Source: Cryomorphaceae bacterium
GTDB lineage: Bacteria > Bacteroidota > Bacteroidia > Flavobacteriales > UBA7430
Assembly: GCA_019649675.1 (NCBI GenBank)
Contig: BOWN01000004.1
Span: 1-64,000 of the forward strand
Direction of reading: 5' to 3'
Length of the DNA: 64,000 bases
Positions 21,525 to 35,390 of the stretch are shown here, piece by piece. Positions within the stretch are counted from its first letter, which is position 1. Each line of letters starts with the position of its first letter. A model generated the notes under the pieces. That model worked only from the letters and a program-made list of their open reading frames with translations, had not been told where the DNA came from and made no database searches. The position numbers were made by a program, and so were the translations under genes.

Positions 21525-22067
21525 TTATTCTCTAATCAAACTTACACGTGCTTTATGAGTTAAATCTTTATCCCACTCAACAATAACTTTTTCTGTATCA
21601 ATAGCGTCTACAGTCATACCAACATAATTTGGTTCAATAGGAAGTTCTCTGCTAAACCTACGATCTATAAGAACCAATAATTCGATTTGTTTTGGTCTAC
21701 CAAAAGAATTAATGGCATCCATTCCTGCACGAATACTTCTTCCGGTATAAAGCACATCATCAATAAAAACCACCTTTTTGCCTTCGACTAAAAAGTCTAT
21801 ATCAGTTTGATTTGGTGAAATAGGCGCTTCACGTCTTCTAAAATCATCTCGAAAAAAGGTAATATCTAAAGAGCCTAATGAAATATTTGAAACTGGACTT
21901 AGCTCAATTAATTTAGAATGGATTTTTTGAGCCAATTGATATCCTCTAGGTTGCATACCTATTAAAACGGTGTCAGAAAAGTCGGAGTGATTCTCTATCA
22001 ACTGCCAACACAAACGGTTAACACTTAGTTCTAACTCAACATAATTGAACACAATTTTTTCGCTCAT
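21525..22067 (-). CDS. pyrR: Bifunctional pyr operon regulator / uracil phosphoribosyltransferase
   Basis: VLIGMQPRGYQLAQKI, VVFIDDVLYTGRSIRAGMDAI, RPKQIELLVLIDRRFSRELPIEPNYVGM. Confidence 0.94.
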   Translation of the reverse strand: MSEKIVFNYVELELSVNRLCWQLIENHSDFSDTVLIGMQPRGYQLAQKIHSKLIELSPVSNISLGSLDITFFRDDFRRREAPISPNQTDIDFLVEGKKVVFIDDVLYTGRSIRAGMDAINSFGRPKQIELLVLIDRRFSRELPIEPNYVGMTVDAIDTEKVIVEWDKDLTHKARVSLIRE

Positions 22068-22072
22068 AAGCA

Positions 22073-22080
22073 CAAATATA
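22073..22080 (-). promoter_or_regulatory. Putative -7 box TATATTTG for pyrR
   Basis: TATATTTG ends only 5 nt before ATG at 22067 (TATATTTGTGCTTATGAGC). Confidence 0.5.
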
Positions 22081-22119
22081 TTAATGTTATTCTAGAACGG
22101 CCTTACTTAAGGACTAAAA

Positions 22120-22149
22120 AAAAGCCTTTCGATTAATCGGAAGGCTTTT
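22120..22149 (-). terminator. Intrinsic terminator after rpsA
   Basis: aaaagcctttcgattaatcggaaggctttt near-perfect hairpin with U-tract on the minus strand. Confidence 0.85.
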
Positions 22150-22176
22150 AAAATATTTACATGATGTACATATTAC

Positions 22177-24216
22177 TCAGTTTTTTTCTAATTTATCTTT
22201 CAACTCTGCTAATGCATCAATATCACCTAAAGTTGATTTTTCTACTTTAGACTGAACTGCTTTCATACTTTTCGCAGTAGACTTCTTCTCTGCAGCTTTT
22301 TCTGCAGCTAAATTTTCTTTGAAAAGGATAGTGTGCGATAAAACAATCTTTCGAGAGCCTTTGTTAAATTCAATAACTCGGAATTGTTCCATTTCACCTT
22401 TGGTTAACTTAGAACCATCTTCTTTCTCAGAATGTCTTCCAGGAACAAATCCTTCAACTCCTTCAGCCTTGAAAAGTACGGTAGATCCTTTATCATGAAC
22501 ATTTATCACTTCACCTTCATGCTCAGAACCCTCTGCGAAAATTGTTTCGTAAGTATCCCAAGGATTATCTTCTACCTGTTTATGACCTAAAGAAAGTCTT
22601 CTATTCTCAGTATCAAGCTCTAAAACAACAACTTCTAGTTCTGCACCTATAGAAGTAAATTCTGATGGGTGTTTCACTTTCTTTGTCCAGGAAAGGTCAG
22701 AAATATGAACCAAACCATCAACACCTTCTTCTAGTTCCACAAAAACACCAAAATTAGTAAAGTTTCTCACAATACCTTTGTGCTTAGATTTAGCTGGATA
22801 TTTTGCTGTAATATCTGCCCAAGGGTCTAAAGTTAATTGTTTGAGACCTAAAGACATTTTACGTTCTTCTCGATCTAATGTTAAAATTTCAGCTTCTACT
22901 TCAGCACCTACATTTAAAAAATCTTGTGCAGACCTTAAATGAGTAGACCACGACATCTCAGAGACATGAACTAAACCTTCAACACCAGGTAAAATCTCTA
23001 TAAAGGCACCATAATCAGCTAAAACAACCACTTTACCTTTAACACGATCAGATACTTTCAAATCTTTATCTAATGCATCCCATGGATGAGCAGAAAGTTG
23101 TTTAAGACCTAGTTGAATGCGCGTTTTCGCTTCATCAAAATCTAAAATAACAACATTTATTTTTTGATCTAATTCTACAATCTCATTTGGATGATTGATA
23201 CGGCTCCATGAAAGATCTGTAATATGGATTAAACCATCTACACCACCTAAATCAATAAACACACCATAAGAGGTAATATTTTTAACAGCGCCTTCAAGGA
23301 CTTGTCCTTTTTCAAGTTTTCCAATAATTTCTTTTTTCTGAAGCTCAATATCTGCTTCAATGAGCGCTTTATGAGATACAACAACATTTTTAAAATCGTG
23401 ATTAATTTTCACCACTTTGAATTCCATTGTTTTACCAACGTATACGTCGTAATCACGAATTGGTTTCACATCGATTTGAGAACCTGGCAAGAAAGCTTCT
23501 ATTCCGAAGACATCTACAATCATACCACCTTTAGTACGGCACTTCACAAAACCATTAACGATCTCTTCATTATCGTGCGCAGAATTAACTCGATCCCAAG
23601 AACGGATAGAACGTGCTTTTCTGTGAGATAAAACCAACTGACCTGTTCGATCTTCCTGTTGATCAATTAACACTTCTACAGAATCACCAACCTTTAGATC
23701 AGGATTGTATCGAAATTCATTCAAAGAAATAACACCTTCAGATTTTCCACCTATATCAATAATCGCTTCACGATCGGTTAAATTAATAATGGTACCATCA
23801 ATAACACCTGCCTGATTTTCATCAGGAAGTGTAGCATTGTACATAGATTCAAAATTCTTGTATTCTTTGCTGGTATATGTCGTAAGACCGCCTTCAGCAT
23901 AATCATCCCAATCAAATTCCTCTGTCGTTTCTTCTACAACAACTTCCTTTACTGGTGCTTCTTCAACTACAAGTTCTTCTGTAATTTCTTCTGCTTGTGC
24001 TTCTTCAACCACGGATTCTTCTGAATCTTTATCTGCAACAACTTTTTCTACTGGCGATTCATCATCGACTGAAGTATTTACCGTTTCTTCTTTAACTTCT
24101 GTTGTGATTTTTTCTGCAGCTGCTTCTGTAGCTACTTTTGCAGTGCTCGCTGTTTCAACTTCTGGGGTCATTGCTTCAGTTTCTTCAGCTGATTTGGTTT
24201 CTTTCTCCTTAGACAT
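22177..24216 (-). CDS. rpsA: 30S ribosomal protein S1 with long acidic N-terminal extension
   Basis: Multiple S1 repeats (VKNITSYGVFIDLGGVDGLIHITDLSW etc.); N-term ~105 aa Glu/Val/Ala/Thr-rich. Confidence 0.96.
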   Translation of the reverse strand: MSKEKETKSAEETEAMTPEVETASTAKVATEAAAEKITTEVKEETVNTSVDDESPVEKVVADKDSEESVVEEAQAEEITEELVVEEAPVKEVVVEETTEEFDWDDYAEGGLTTYTSKEYKNFESMYNATLPDENQAGVIDGTIINLTDREAIIDIGGKSEGVISLNEFRYNPDLKVGDSVEVLIDQQEDRTGQLVLSHRKARSIRSWDRVNSAHDNEEIVNGFVKCRTKGGMIVDVFGIEAFLPGSQIDVKPIRDYDVYVGKTMEFKVVKINHDFKNVVVSHKALIEADIELQKKEIIGKLEKGQVLEGAVKNITSYGVFIDLGGVDGLIHITDLSWSRINHPNEIVELDQKINVVILDFDEAKTRIQLGLKQLSAHPWDALDKDLKVSDRVKGKVVVLADYGAFIEILPGVEGLVHVSEMSWSTHLRSAQDFLNVGAEVEAEILTLDREERKMSLGLKQLTLDPWADITAKYPAKSKHKGIVRNFTNFGVFVELEEGVDGLVHISDLSWTKKVKHPSEFTSIGAELEVVVLELDTENRRLSLGHKQVEDNPWDTYETIFAEGSEHEGEVINVHDKGSTVLFKAEGVEGFVPGRHSEKEDGSKLTKGEMEQFRVIEFNKGSRKIVLSHTILFKENLAAEKAAEKKSTAKSMKAVQSKVEKSTLGDIDALAELKDKLEKN

Positions 24217-24243
24217 TTAAAAAAATGTTTTGTATTCCGTCCA

Positions 24244-24300
24244 CGGATTGCTTTAAAATCAGACGAAAGGGTTCATAAAAAATTTATTTCCGCAATCCTT
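24244..24300 (-). promoter_or_regulatory. Candidate structured 5' UTR of rpsA
   Basis: Inverted repeat GGATTGC/GCAATCC enclosing ~43 nt, between the putative promoter (24316) and the rpsA start (24216). Confidence 0.4.
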
Positions 24301-24315
24301 ATTAGAAAATGTGTG

Positions 24316-24323
24316 CAAATATA
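24316..24323 (-). promoter_or_regulatory. Putative -7 box TATATTTG for rpsA
   Basis: Minus-strand TATATTTG about 100 nt upstream of rpsA. Confidence 0.5.
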
Positions 24324-24429
24324 GGAATAAAACACCAATTAAAAATTAAATTTCTAATATAAATAGGTAGCGCATAAAAACTGAAAAACTAAATTATTCC
24401 TTACTTTTACATCAAAGCGTTTTTAAGAT

Positions 24430-25654
24430 ATGAAGAAATTCAATATTCCAAAGCACTACCGCTCTTCAGTTATAAGTGAAATAAAGAAAATTCGTCAAAA
24501 AAATGATCCTCGAAAACAGGATTTCAAACCAACTGTGTTAGATTATGGCCCAGTTAGATTTCATGTTGCTCGCCATTTCGGTTTTTGTTTTGGCGTAGAA
24601 AATGCCATAGAAATTTCATACAGAGCAGTGGAAGAAAATCCAAATAAACGAATTTTTTTATTAAGTCAGATGATTCATAACCCAGATGTAAATGATGATT
24701 TACAAACGAAGGGTATTCGTTTTATTATGGACACAACTGGTAAACAACTTGTTCCTTGGAATGAAATTAGTGCGATGACGTAGTTATTATTCCAGCTTTT
24801 GGAACAACACTAGAGATATTAGATATATTAAACCAAAAGGTGTATCTACAAAACAATACAATACCACCTGCCCTTTTGTAACACGCGTATGGAAAAGAGC
24901 CGACCAATTGGGAAAACAAAATTACACCATAATCATACACGGTAAATACAATCATGAAGAAACTAGAGCAACCTACTCTTACAGTAAAAAAAATGCACCT
25001 TCATTGATTATAAAAGACATGGACGAAGCCATCATTTTGTCAGAATTTATTCTTAACAAAAGACCCCTTTCAGAATTTAAAGAGGTTTTTAAAAATAAAT
25101 TTAGTCCAAACTTCGATCCAGAAAAAGATTTAGAAGCTATTGGGGTAATTAACCAAACTACCATGTTGGCTTCAGAAACAATGGCCATTTCAAACTTCTT
25201 TAAAGAAGTTATGGCGCAAAAAGACAACACAGAAGACGCTAATAACATGGCAAACACCAGAGACACACTTTGCTATGCCACCAACGAAAATCAGGATGCA
25301 ACTTATGGTCTTTTAAAAACAAAAGCTGACTTAGCCATTGTAGTGGGAGGATACAACAGCTCAAACACCTCACATTTGGTAGAGCTGTGTGAAGAAAAAC
25401 TTACAACATACTTTATTTGTAATTCTGGAGAGATTAAAAATAAAAGCGACATCAAACATTTTAACTTCAAAAAAAATAAAATGATGTACACTAAAAACTT
25501 CCTTCCAAAAAAAGAAGTCACTGACATCCTCCTGACTAGTGGTGCCTCTTGTCCTGATGCAATAATTGAAGAAGTACTTTTTTCACTTTTAGACTGTTTT
25601 CCAAATATTAAAAACACCAAAGACATGCTAGAAATGATAAAAGCCGAAGTCTAA
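24430..25654 (+). CDS. ispH: 4-hydroxy-3-methylbut-2-enyl diphosphate reductase (frameshifts at ~24.78-24.9 kb)
   Basis: HFGFCFGVENAIEISYRA, LSQMIHNPDVNDDL; VVGGYNSSNTSHLVELCE, LLTSGASCPDAIIEEV. Confidence 0.93.
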
Positions 25655-25679
25655 AAAATTAAACGCCCCCTTTAAACCA

Positions 25680-26501
25680 ATGACGTTTATTAAAAACATA
25701 TTTGAAATGCTTTGGACTATTTGGTGTTTATTTATTGCAGGATTCTTTTTATTAATTAACCTCCCTATTTTAATGCTCTTTGCCCTCATTTTTGGAGAAG
25801 GTAAAAACAATATTGTAGACACATACCTTAGGTTTTGGTCAAAACTAACATTAATTTTCTGGGGCATTAGATTGGTTATCATCAGAGATAAAAAAATAAA
25901 TGCAAACACTCCTTATATTTACTTAAGTAACCACCGCTCCTATCTAGACGTATTTATTGCAGTTGCAGGTATCAACAAACAGAAAAAATTTTTAGGTAAG
26001 GCTGAAGTTTTTCAATGGCCACTTATTGGCTATTTTGCCCGTAAATTTGGTCACATATCTGTCCAAAGAGAATCTGAACAAGCTCGGAAAGAAAGCTACC
26101 AAAACCTTTTAAAAGTTGCCAAAAGTGGCAGTTCTATTTTCCTTTGTCCTGAAGGTGCTGTATACATGAACGATAAACTGCTTAACGAGATGAGAAACGG
26201 TGCTTTCAGAATAGCTATTGAGAGTAAAACACCTATTGTTGCTATTAGTATGATTAATGCAGGAGAACTTTTTCCACCTCATAAAATTAGAATAAGACCA
26301 GGTAAATGCATCAACTATATGTCGGCTCCATTTGAAACTAGCGCTCTAACCTTAAAAGATGTTGATGAACTGAGAGAAATAGTGAAAAAAGAAATTTTTA
26401 ACAACTTAAAAAAATACTATCCTCAAGGAAAATACCCCATAAAATTTAACCCTAAAGACTATACTGAAAGAGTATATCTTAATACCCATAATGAAACTTA
26501 A
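25680..26501 (+). CDS. 1-acyl-sn-glycerol-3-phosphate acyltransferase
   Basis: LSNHRSYLDVFIAV (HxxxxD) and FLCPEGA motifs. Confidence 0.9.
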   Translation: MTFIKNIFEMLWTIWCLFIAGFFLLINLPILMLFALIFGEGKNNIVDTYLRFWSKLTLIFWGIRLVIIRDKKINANTPYIYLSNHRSYLDVFIAVAGINKQKKFLGKAEVFQWPLIGYFARKFGHISVQRESEQARKESYQNLLKVAKSGSSIFLCPEGAVYMNDKLLNEMRNGAFRIAIESKTPIVAISMINAGELFPPHKIRIRPGKCINYMSAPFETSALTLKDVDELREIVKKEIFNNLKKYYPQGKYPIKFNPKDYTERVYLNTHNET

Positions 26502-26664
26502 TAGTCCAAGTCGAAACGAAATACATAACTGAGTTTAATAGCTGGAATATTCTCTCATTTTTAAGCTCAAATCTAAAGCTAAAAGCATCTATTTTTCTAT
26601 ATTAGCCTTCCTAATTAAATTAAATTCTAATGTACGTATTATCGAATGATTAAATAAAAAAGGC

Positions 26665-28883
<2,219 letters not shown>

Positions 28884-28953
28884 TAGCTTAAATTATACAA
28901 TCTAATTTTAGATTTCTGTGCTTTAAATTTCATCTTATGATGCGCAAAAAATA

Positions 28954-30542
28954 TTAAAAACGGTACTTAGCTCCAAAGTTAATCTGTCTTCCTAATACAG
29001 GTACTTGACGCCATAACACGAAATCTTGATTGAGTAAGTTTAAGCTCTCAATATAAAAGCCTATTTGTTCGTTATAAGCAAAATGTAGTTTTGTATTTAC
29101 ATCTAAAACAGGGTCTAATTTTTGCGCCTCTCCGAAATAATTAAGCTCATCAAGCCTAATGGCATCTCGCTCACCTATATAACGCATAGATCCACTCATA
29201 TACCATTGCTCATTATAATGGTAGGAACCATACAAACCTAGCTCCATATTTGGCACATAAGAAAGGTTTGGTCAAATCTTTTGTAATCGGCATTAAGCCA
29301 AAAGTGAATATTTTCAGTCCATTGGGCATCAAGCCCAGCATGCAATTCAAAGATTTTAGTGCCGTGTAAGCTGGGGCCATCCATTCATCCAAAGCGTTGC
29401 TATGGTGTACATAATGCATAAAGTTATCTTGACTGGTAGCAGCTACTGAAACCTGATAAGAAACACCACCAAATAAATTACCATTTAAACCGAGTCTTGT
29501 ATAATACTTGGTATTAGATGGAAGCTCTTCCGAAGAAGTGTCCTTCTGGAACAAAATACTGCAAAAAAGGATTGCTGGTATACAAATCGCGCAAGGTATA
29601 AAGGGCGCGATCTGCACCAAGTTCGAATGAGCTGTACAAGCCTTTTTCTATTAGCTGGTATTGCACGCTAAGCTCTGGTATGAGCTTGATGTTAGATTGT
29701 AAAACATCAACAGCTAAAGCCATCTGTGCATCAGCCAAATTAAATTTCTTTTTAGACTTCAACTGGCTTTGCCAGTGTACATAATTTTGTGATGCCGAAT
29801 GCTGCAATGAAAAATTATTTTTAAAAGTCCATTGGTGTAACTTTTCATGCATGCCTTCATGTTGGCTTTCAACAAAAAACAAACGCTCTTCAGATTGAGA
29901 TTCTTTATAAAAACCCATTGCAGACATCTGTAAACTAGCAGGTAACCAGACCTTTGATGAATCGGTAAATTGAAGTTTGCTGTTAAAATTCAAAACACTA
30001 TTATGAAATCGTTGATCTGCAGTATCAAAACGATACAAATCGTTTAAATGCGCATCCGACTGCAAAACAAAGTCATCAAAAACATGCTTATAGGCAGCGC
30101 CAAGTTTTAAATGGCTGAATTGATCTTCTGTTGGCAAAGCCGAAGCGTAGGCACCATTGTAATTAAAATACAGGCGGTAAAACTGCTTTGTACGCCTTCC
30201 GTTGCTCATATCCATGGCCAAATGAGGGTTCAATAAAGAGCCCAAGCCCAACTCTACATGTTTGGTATACAACTTATTTAAGTCAGGACGAAGCAAGAGC
30301 AATGCAGACAAGAGTCGGTTTGCTGTTGTACTCTAAATTCCTCGAATCTTATTTTATAGCTCAGATTTTCAGAAACTTTACTGGTATCTATAAATACAGG
30401 CTGAGATTTAATTTTAGTGGCTTGCATCACTTTAGGCCTAAAATCTTTTACCACATCAATGACTTCATTCTTTAAATTTTCCTGAGCCTGAAGCGCAAAC
30501 ATTGAAACACAGGATACAACTATTATTAGGTCTTTTTTTCAT
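28954..30542 (-). CDS. Outer-membrane beta-barrel (TonB-receptor-like) protein (multiple frameshifts)
   Basis: Signal region MKKK...VSMFALQAQ; alternating aromatic strands; C-term QINFGAKYRF ending in Phe; four overlapping-frame ORFs. Confidence 0.65.
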
Positions 30543-30546
30543 TGCT

Positions 30547-33500
30547 TTAGTCTTCTGAAATATTTAAGGTATCATTCGTTGAAATGGAATCTGTAATGGG
30601 CAGTGAATCTAATAAGGTATCTAAACCTAAGCTTAAATCTGCTACAATGCCCTGCTCTTTAGCTAAAATATCGCTTTTAAGCTTCGTGCTTGTTGCAATA
30701 CTTCCGAATCATCTATATTGATAATTAATTGATCTCAAGGTATGTGTGGCCTGAAAAACATCTTCTTCTTCCCAATAATTTTTAGCCAATACGATAAAAG
30801 ATTTGCCCAACCACTTTTTATACAAAGGCAGCAATCGAGATTGCTCAAATACAATTTGTTTTGACAGCTCATAATCGCCTTCATAAAAGGCCAGGTAAGC
30901 CAAATGATACATGGCTTCGGCCTTGAGCTTCACCCTGACTGGCATTGTTTACATAACGGTATTTCTCGGCAGCCAAATCCCGATTCAAATCTAAAAATGC
31001 AGCACGTGCAACAAAGTATTTAATTCTAAAACCAAACTTTCATCTACCCTCCAGAGTTAAGTACGAGTTCGGCTTGGGAAATGGCATCGCATATGCTGCC
31101 AATTCAAAATAACAAGCCATTAAAGCCCTGTTTGGCAAACAGTTGCATCTCTACCGTTTCGGCCAAATCATCAATCTTCATGTATTTGTTTAGCGCCTTA
31201 TTGTACATTTCTTTTGCTGATACAGTAAAGCTGTTTGCTTTAATGCTGAAAGCGTAAAGGCATTGGATGAAAGCTGTTTACAACTTCAAATGCAGCCAAT
31301 GCATGATCTGTGCTGTCTATTTCGAGTGCCGATTGCGCCAAATAATAATGTGCAGATTGTTTAAAAAGACCCTCCGGATAAGACTTAACATAAGATTGAA
31401 AGCCCGTAAAAGCTTTACCAAAATTATTTTTTAAATACTGCAATTCGGCAGACTCATAAGCGGTAGAATCTAATTCAGATGCACTGATGTTTACAAAACT
31501 TAAGGTCTCTACCCAATCGGCATAAGATTGTACATCGCCTAAATCTACATAAGCACTTCGCGCATTACTAATGGCTTCTCGAGCAATACTGGTGGCTGGA
31601 TAATCTGACACAAGGGCTTTAAAAGCATCAATACTCTCGGCATAGCGATCTGTATTGTAAAGCACCAAGCCTATTTTCATTTTTGCATCTGCCAAATAAG
31701 CACTGTTGGGAAACTGCGTTTGTATGGATGCAAACATCGCAATGGCTTCATCTGGCTGTTTTAGTTTTACATAAGCCTCTCCCATTCTATACAAAGCATC
31801 ATCTCTATAGGTGGAATTAGAAAAGTCTGTACTAAAATTAAGTAAGCGCTCAACCACCTTGTCATAATTCTCCATTTGTTGGTAGGCCAAGGCAATTTGA
31901 TAACCCGAATAATCGGCATCTACGCCCCACAAGTCAATAGCCCTTTCGTAGTCGGCAATGGCTTTTTATAGGCTTTGAGCATGTAATGCGAATCGCCCAT
32001 ACGTGCATAGGCATCGTGCAATCGAACATCAGTATCAGATGCATTGCCAGCATAGTTTCGAAGGCTTTTAAGGATGCAGCAAAGTCCCATTGCTTAAAAT
32101 GGGCATAGGCAACATGATAAGAAGCTGCCTCAAACTCGGGCATGGTTGTGGCCAATGCAGTGTTTTGAAAATTTGAGTACGATGCAATACTTTCTGTGTA
32201 AGCATCCAGGCGATAAAAAGATTCTGCTTTCCAAAAATGCGAAAGGGCCTCGTAGGTTTGGTTGTGCGTATAAACCAAAGCTTTATCAAAATGCACAATG
32301 GCATCCTGGAAGTTTCCATCGTTAAATAGTTGTACGGCTCTGTAATACGACACTTCCTGGTAGGCCTGCTGCAAACGGATGTTCTGCAAGCCATTTTCTT
32401 CCATAGATTTAATTGCTCTAACGTAATCTTTATGCGTTAAAAAGGCATTTACCAAATAAGAATAGGTCTCATCAATATATTCTGAGTCAGGGAAATTATT
32501 GATGAAATCTTGTAATATCATCGTCGGATCGTTGTAAGGATACCCCAACTCATAACACAGTTTGGCAAAGTTAAAGTTGGCATGTTCTGTAATAGATGGA
32601 TTAAAATCGAAATACGAAGCAGACTCAAAAGCATTTTGGGCAGAGCGTTTATCGCCCAACTCCAAATAACAATCTGCCAAATAGTAAGATGCATTTTGGG
32701 CCAAACTGTCTTCGGCCTCAATAATTTTATTGAATGCGGTGCTTGCCAAGGAAAACTCATTCATTCTGTAATAGGCTTGTCCCAGCAAGTAATACCCTAT
32801 ACTTTCTAGCTTGGCTCCAGAAGCCAAATACTTGTCTTGAAAAAACGAAACAGCAGCCTCATAGTCCTTTAAGTGGTAATAAGCCTCTGCTATGAGCTTA
32901 TACATTTCATAAGAGGCTGGGTTTGATTGATAACTGTAGGGTAAAGCAAATTCAATAAGTTCTTCGTAGGCTTTTTGATGGTGGTATATCTGTACCACAA
33001 AAAGTGGCAACTCATCCACATACATCGCTTGTTCCAACAGCTCTAAAAAATATTGTTTTGCAGTGGCATAATTGCCATCTGTGTAAGCAATGTATCCAAA
33101 ATAGTAGCTTGCTTGATTTTTGTAATCAGCACCTTTAGAAATAAGGTCGTGAAAAAAAGAAGCCGCCGACTTCGTCTCTCCTATCTCAAACAAACTATAG
33201 GCATACTGAAATTTATACTTTGGGATGTCTTTTTTCTTAATTGTCCAATATCTACAGTTTCGTAAAACAAAACAGCATTCTTGTAATCGCGTTTCTGATA
33301 ATAATAATCGGCAATACGCATAGAAGCCTCATCATACATAGTGCTGTTTGGGTAAGTCTCTAAAAAACCCATCATTAATTTCACAGCATCATTGTGAAAA
33401 AGCTTCATGGCAGAAAGACTCTTATAATAGTGCGTATAAATAGCCAACATGCTGTGCGGCGCAATATCTTCTTTCTCCAATTCTAAAAAAGATTGGTATG

Positions 33501-33642
33501 CTGCAGCGTATGAAGCAGAGTTGTACTGCTCCAAAGCCAATTGGTATGTTTCCGTTAAAGGATCAACCTGAACTTGCTGGGCATAAACACCATGAAGTGT
33601 AAAAAAAGTTAACAGAAATCCTGGAATTATAGATCGTTTCAT
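30547..33642 (-). CDS. Large secreted/periplasmic tetratricopeptide repeat protein (multiple frameshifts)
   Basis: Signal peptide MKRSIIPGFLLTFFTLHGVYAQ; repeated TPR units (YHLKDYEAAVSFFQDKYL, YRMNEFSLASTAFNKII, YLELGDKRSAQNAFE). Confidence 0.88.
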
Positions 33643-33807
33643 TTTTAATATTTATTTACTAAAATTAGAAAACAATTGAATGAGAATACATCTAACAAAA
33701 TGAACTTATGAACGATGAATAGTTAATTGTGTTTTTTAATTTTAAAAAGCGTCAAACTGAGCCAATTAGTACCTTGTAGATACACTTTGTTGCTGATGCT
33801 AAATAAG

Positions 33808-33815
33808 TATATTTG
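33808..33815 (+). promoter_or_regulatory. Putative -7 box TATATTTG
   Basis: TATATTTG 14 nt before the ATG at 33830; TTTG about 18 nt upstream. Confidence 0.5.
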
Positions 33816-33829
33816 CCTTTTAAATTGCT

Positions 33830-34609
33830 ATGGACTTAAGCTGGTACTTATACCCTTTATTCTTTTTTGCCGGATTGCTGGCAGGGTTTATTAATACCCT
33901 TGCTGGTAATGGCTCAGTATTTACCTTAAGTTTACTCTTGTTCTCTGGCATGCCGGCAGGTCACGCAAATGGAACCAACCGCGTTGGTGCACTGGTTCAA
34001 TGTATTGTAAGCATCGCTACATTTCGCAACAGCAATCAGTTTAAACCCTTATTAAAAAATAGTGCTGTTTTAATGGTACCTGCTTTTATTGGGGCTGTTA
34101 TTGGCGCCAATTCTGCCATTAATATTCCCGATGATACACTTACAAAAGTTATTGGGTATCTGATGATTTTTATGCTCGGAATTGTGCTTTTAAAACCAAA
34201 GCGGTGGCTTATAGAAACAGTAAGTCGCGAAAACAACAAGTCCGTTTTAAATTACCTGATCTTTTTTACCATTGGATGGTACGCAGGCTTTATTCAAATG
34301 GGTATGGGTGTTTTATTTTTAGCAGCCCTGGTTCTGGTCTCAAAATACAGTTTAACACATGCCAATATGATCAAAATTATGATCAGTTTTGCCATACTAT
34401 TTCCAGCATTATTAATTTACATTTACAACAATCAAGTGGACTGGGAACCTGCTATAGTACTTGCTTTGGGTCAGGGACTGGGCGCATGGATTGCCACAAA
34501 GTTTGCCTTGGAAAATAAAAATGCCAGTGTTTGGGTAAGACGCATTCTTATTGCCATGATTTTACTGGCCATCATCAAATTATTTAATCTTTATACATAT
34601 TTCATTTAA
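33830..34609 (+). CDS. TauE/SafE (TSUP) family sulfite exporter-like membrane protein
   Basis: AGLLAGFINTLAGNGSVFTLSLLLFSGMPAGHANGTNRVG; eight hydrophobic segments. Confidence 0.88.
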   Translation: MDLSWYLYPLFFFAGLLAGFINTLAGNGSVFTLSLLLFSGMPAGHANGTNRVGALVQCIVSIATFRNSNQFKPLLKNSAVLMVPAFIGAVIGANSAINIPDDTLTKVIGYLMIFMLGIVLLKPKRWLIETVSRENNKSVLNYLIFFTIGWYAGFIQMGMGVLFLAALVLVSKYSLTHANMIKIMISFAILFPALLIYIYNNQVDWEPAIVLALGQGLGAWIATKFALENKNASVWVRRILIAMILLAIIKLFNLYTYFI

Positions 34610-34610
34610 A

Positions 34611-35348
34611 ATGGATAAAGAATGGTTTAAAGATTGGTTTAACACCTCCTATTATCATACGCTATACAAGCATAGAGACGAATCGGAAGCACATCGTTTT
34701 ATAGATCATTTATGCGCATATTTGAAGGTAAAAAAAGGTTCGAAAATTTTAGACTTGGCTTGTGGGAAAGGCAGACATGCGCTTCATCTTGCAAAAAAAG
34801 GCTACCAAACTACTGGCGTCGATCTTTCAGAAGAAAGCATTAACAAGGCAAAAGAACATGCAATTGAGAATGCAAATTTTGAAGTGCACGACATGCGCAA
34901 GACTTTTATTGAAAAAGAATTCGACTACGTGTTTAACCTCTTTACCAGCTTTGGCTATTTTGAAGCAGATGAAGAAAACCTTAAAGTTTTAAAAGCAGCA
35001 GCAGCAAACTTAAAATCTGAGGGCATATTTGTTTTAGATTTTCTTAATGTAAAAAAAGTGATTCCTAATCTCATTGCAAACGAAGACAAGACAATAGATG
35101 GCATTAATTTTATAATCAACAGAACTTTTAATGGTAAACAAATCATAAAAGAGATTCTTGTAAATGATGGCCATCAAAAGCATCAATTTAAAGAAGTTGT
35201 TTCAGCTCTCGAACTGGTCGCTTTAGAAAAAATGGCCAACAGCTCAGGACTCCATATCATTAATATTTTTGGAAATTATAAGCTTCAGGATTTCAACAGT
35301 CAAAATTCAGACAGACTCATCTTATTAATGCAAGCTGAGCAAAAATAA
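34611..35348 (+). CDS. Class I SAM-dependent methyltransferase
   Basis: KILDLACGKGRHALHLAKKGYQTTGVDLSEESI. Confidence 0.9.
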   Translation: MDKEWFKDWFNTSYYHTLYKHRDESEAHRFIDHLCAYLKVKKGSKILDLACGKGRHALHLAKKGYQTTGVDLSEESINKAKEHAIENANFEVHDMRKTFIEKEFDYVFNLFTSFGYFEADEENLKVLKAAAANLKSEGIFVLDFLNVKKVIPNLIANEDKTIDGINFIINRTFNGKQIIKEILVNDGHQKHQFKEVVSALELVALEKMANSSGLHIINIFGNYKLQDFNSQNSDRLILLMQAEQK

Positions 35349-35390
35349 AACACATATTCTTCTTATATTTAGCCGCATCAAAAGAAACAG

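Noticed and set aside
23302-23631. 109-aa plus-strand ORF inside rpsA
   Set aside because: Antisense to highly conserved S1 repeats; composition typical of a spurious antisense ORF.
24979-25909. Minus-strand ORFs over ispH and the acyltransferase
   Set aside because: Antisense shadows of well-supported conserved genes.
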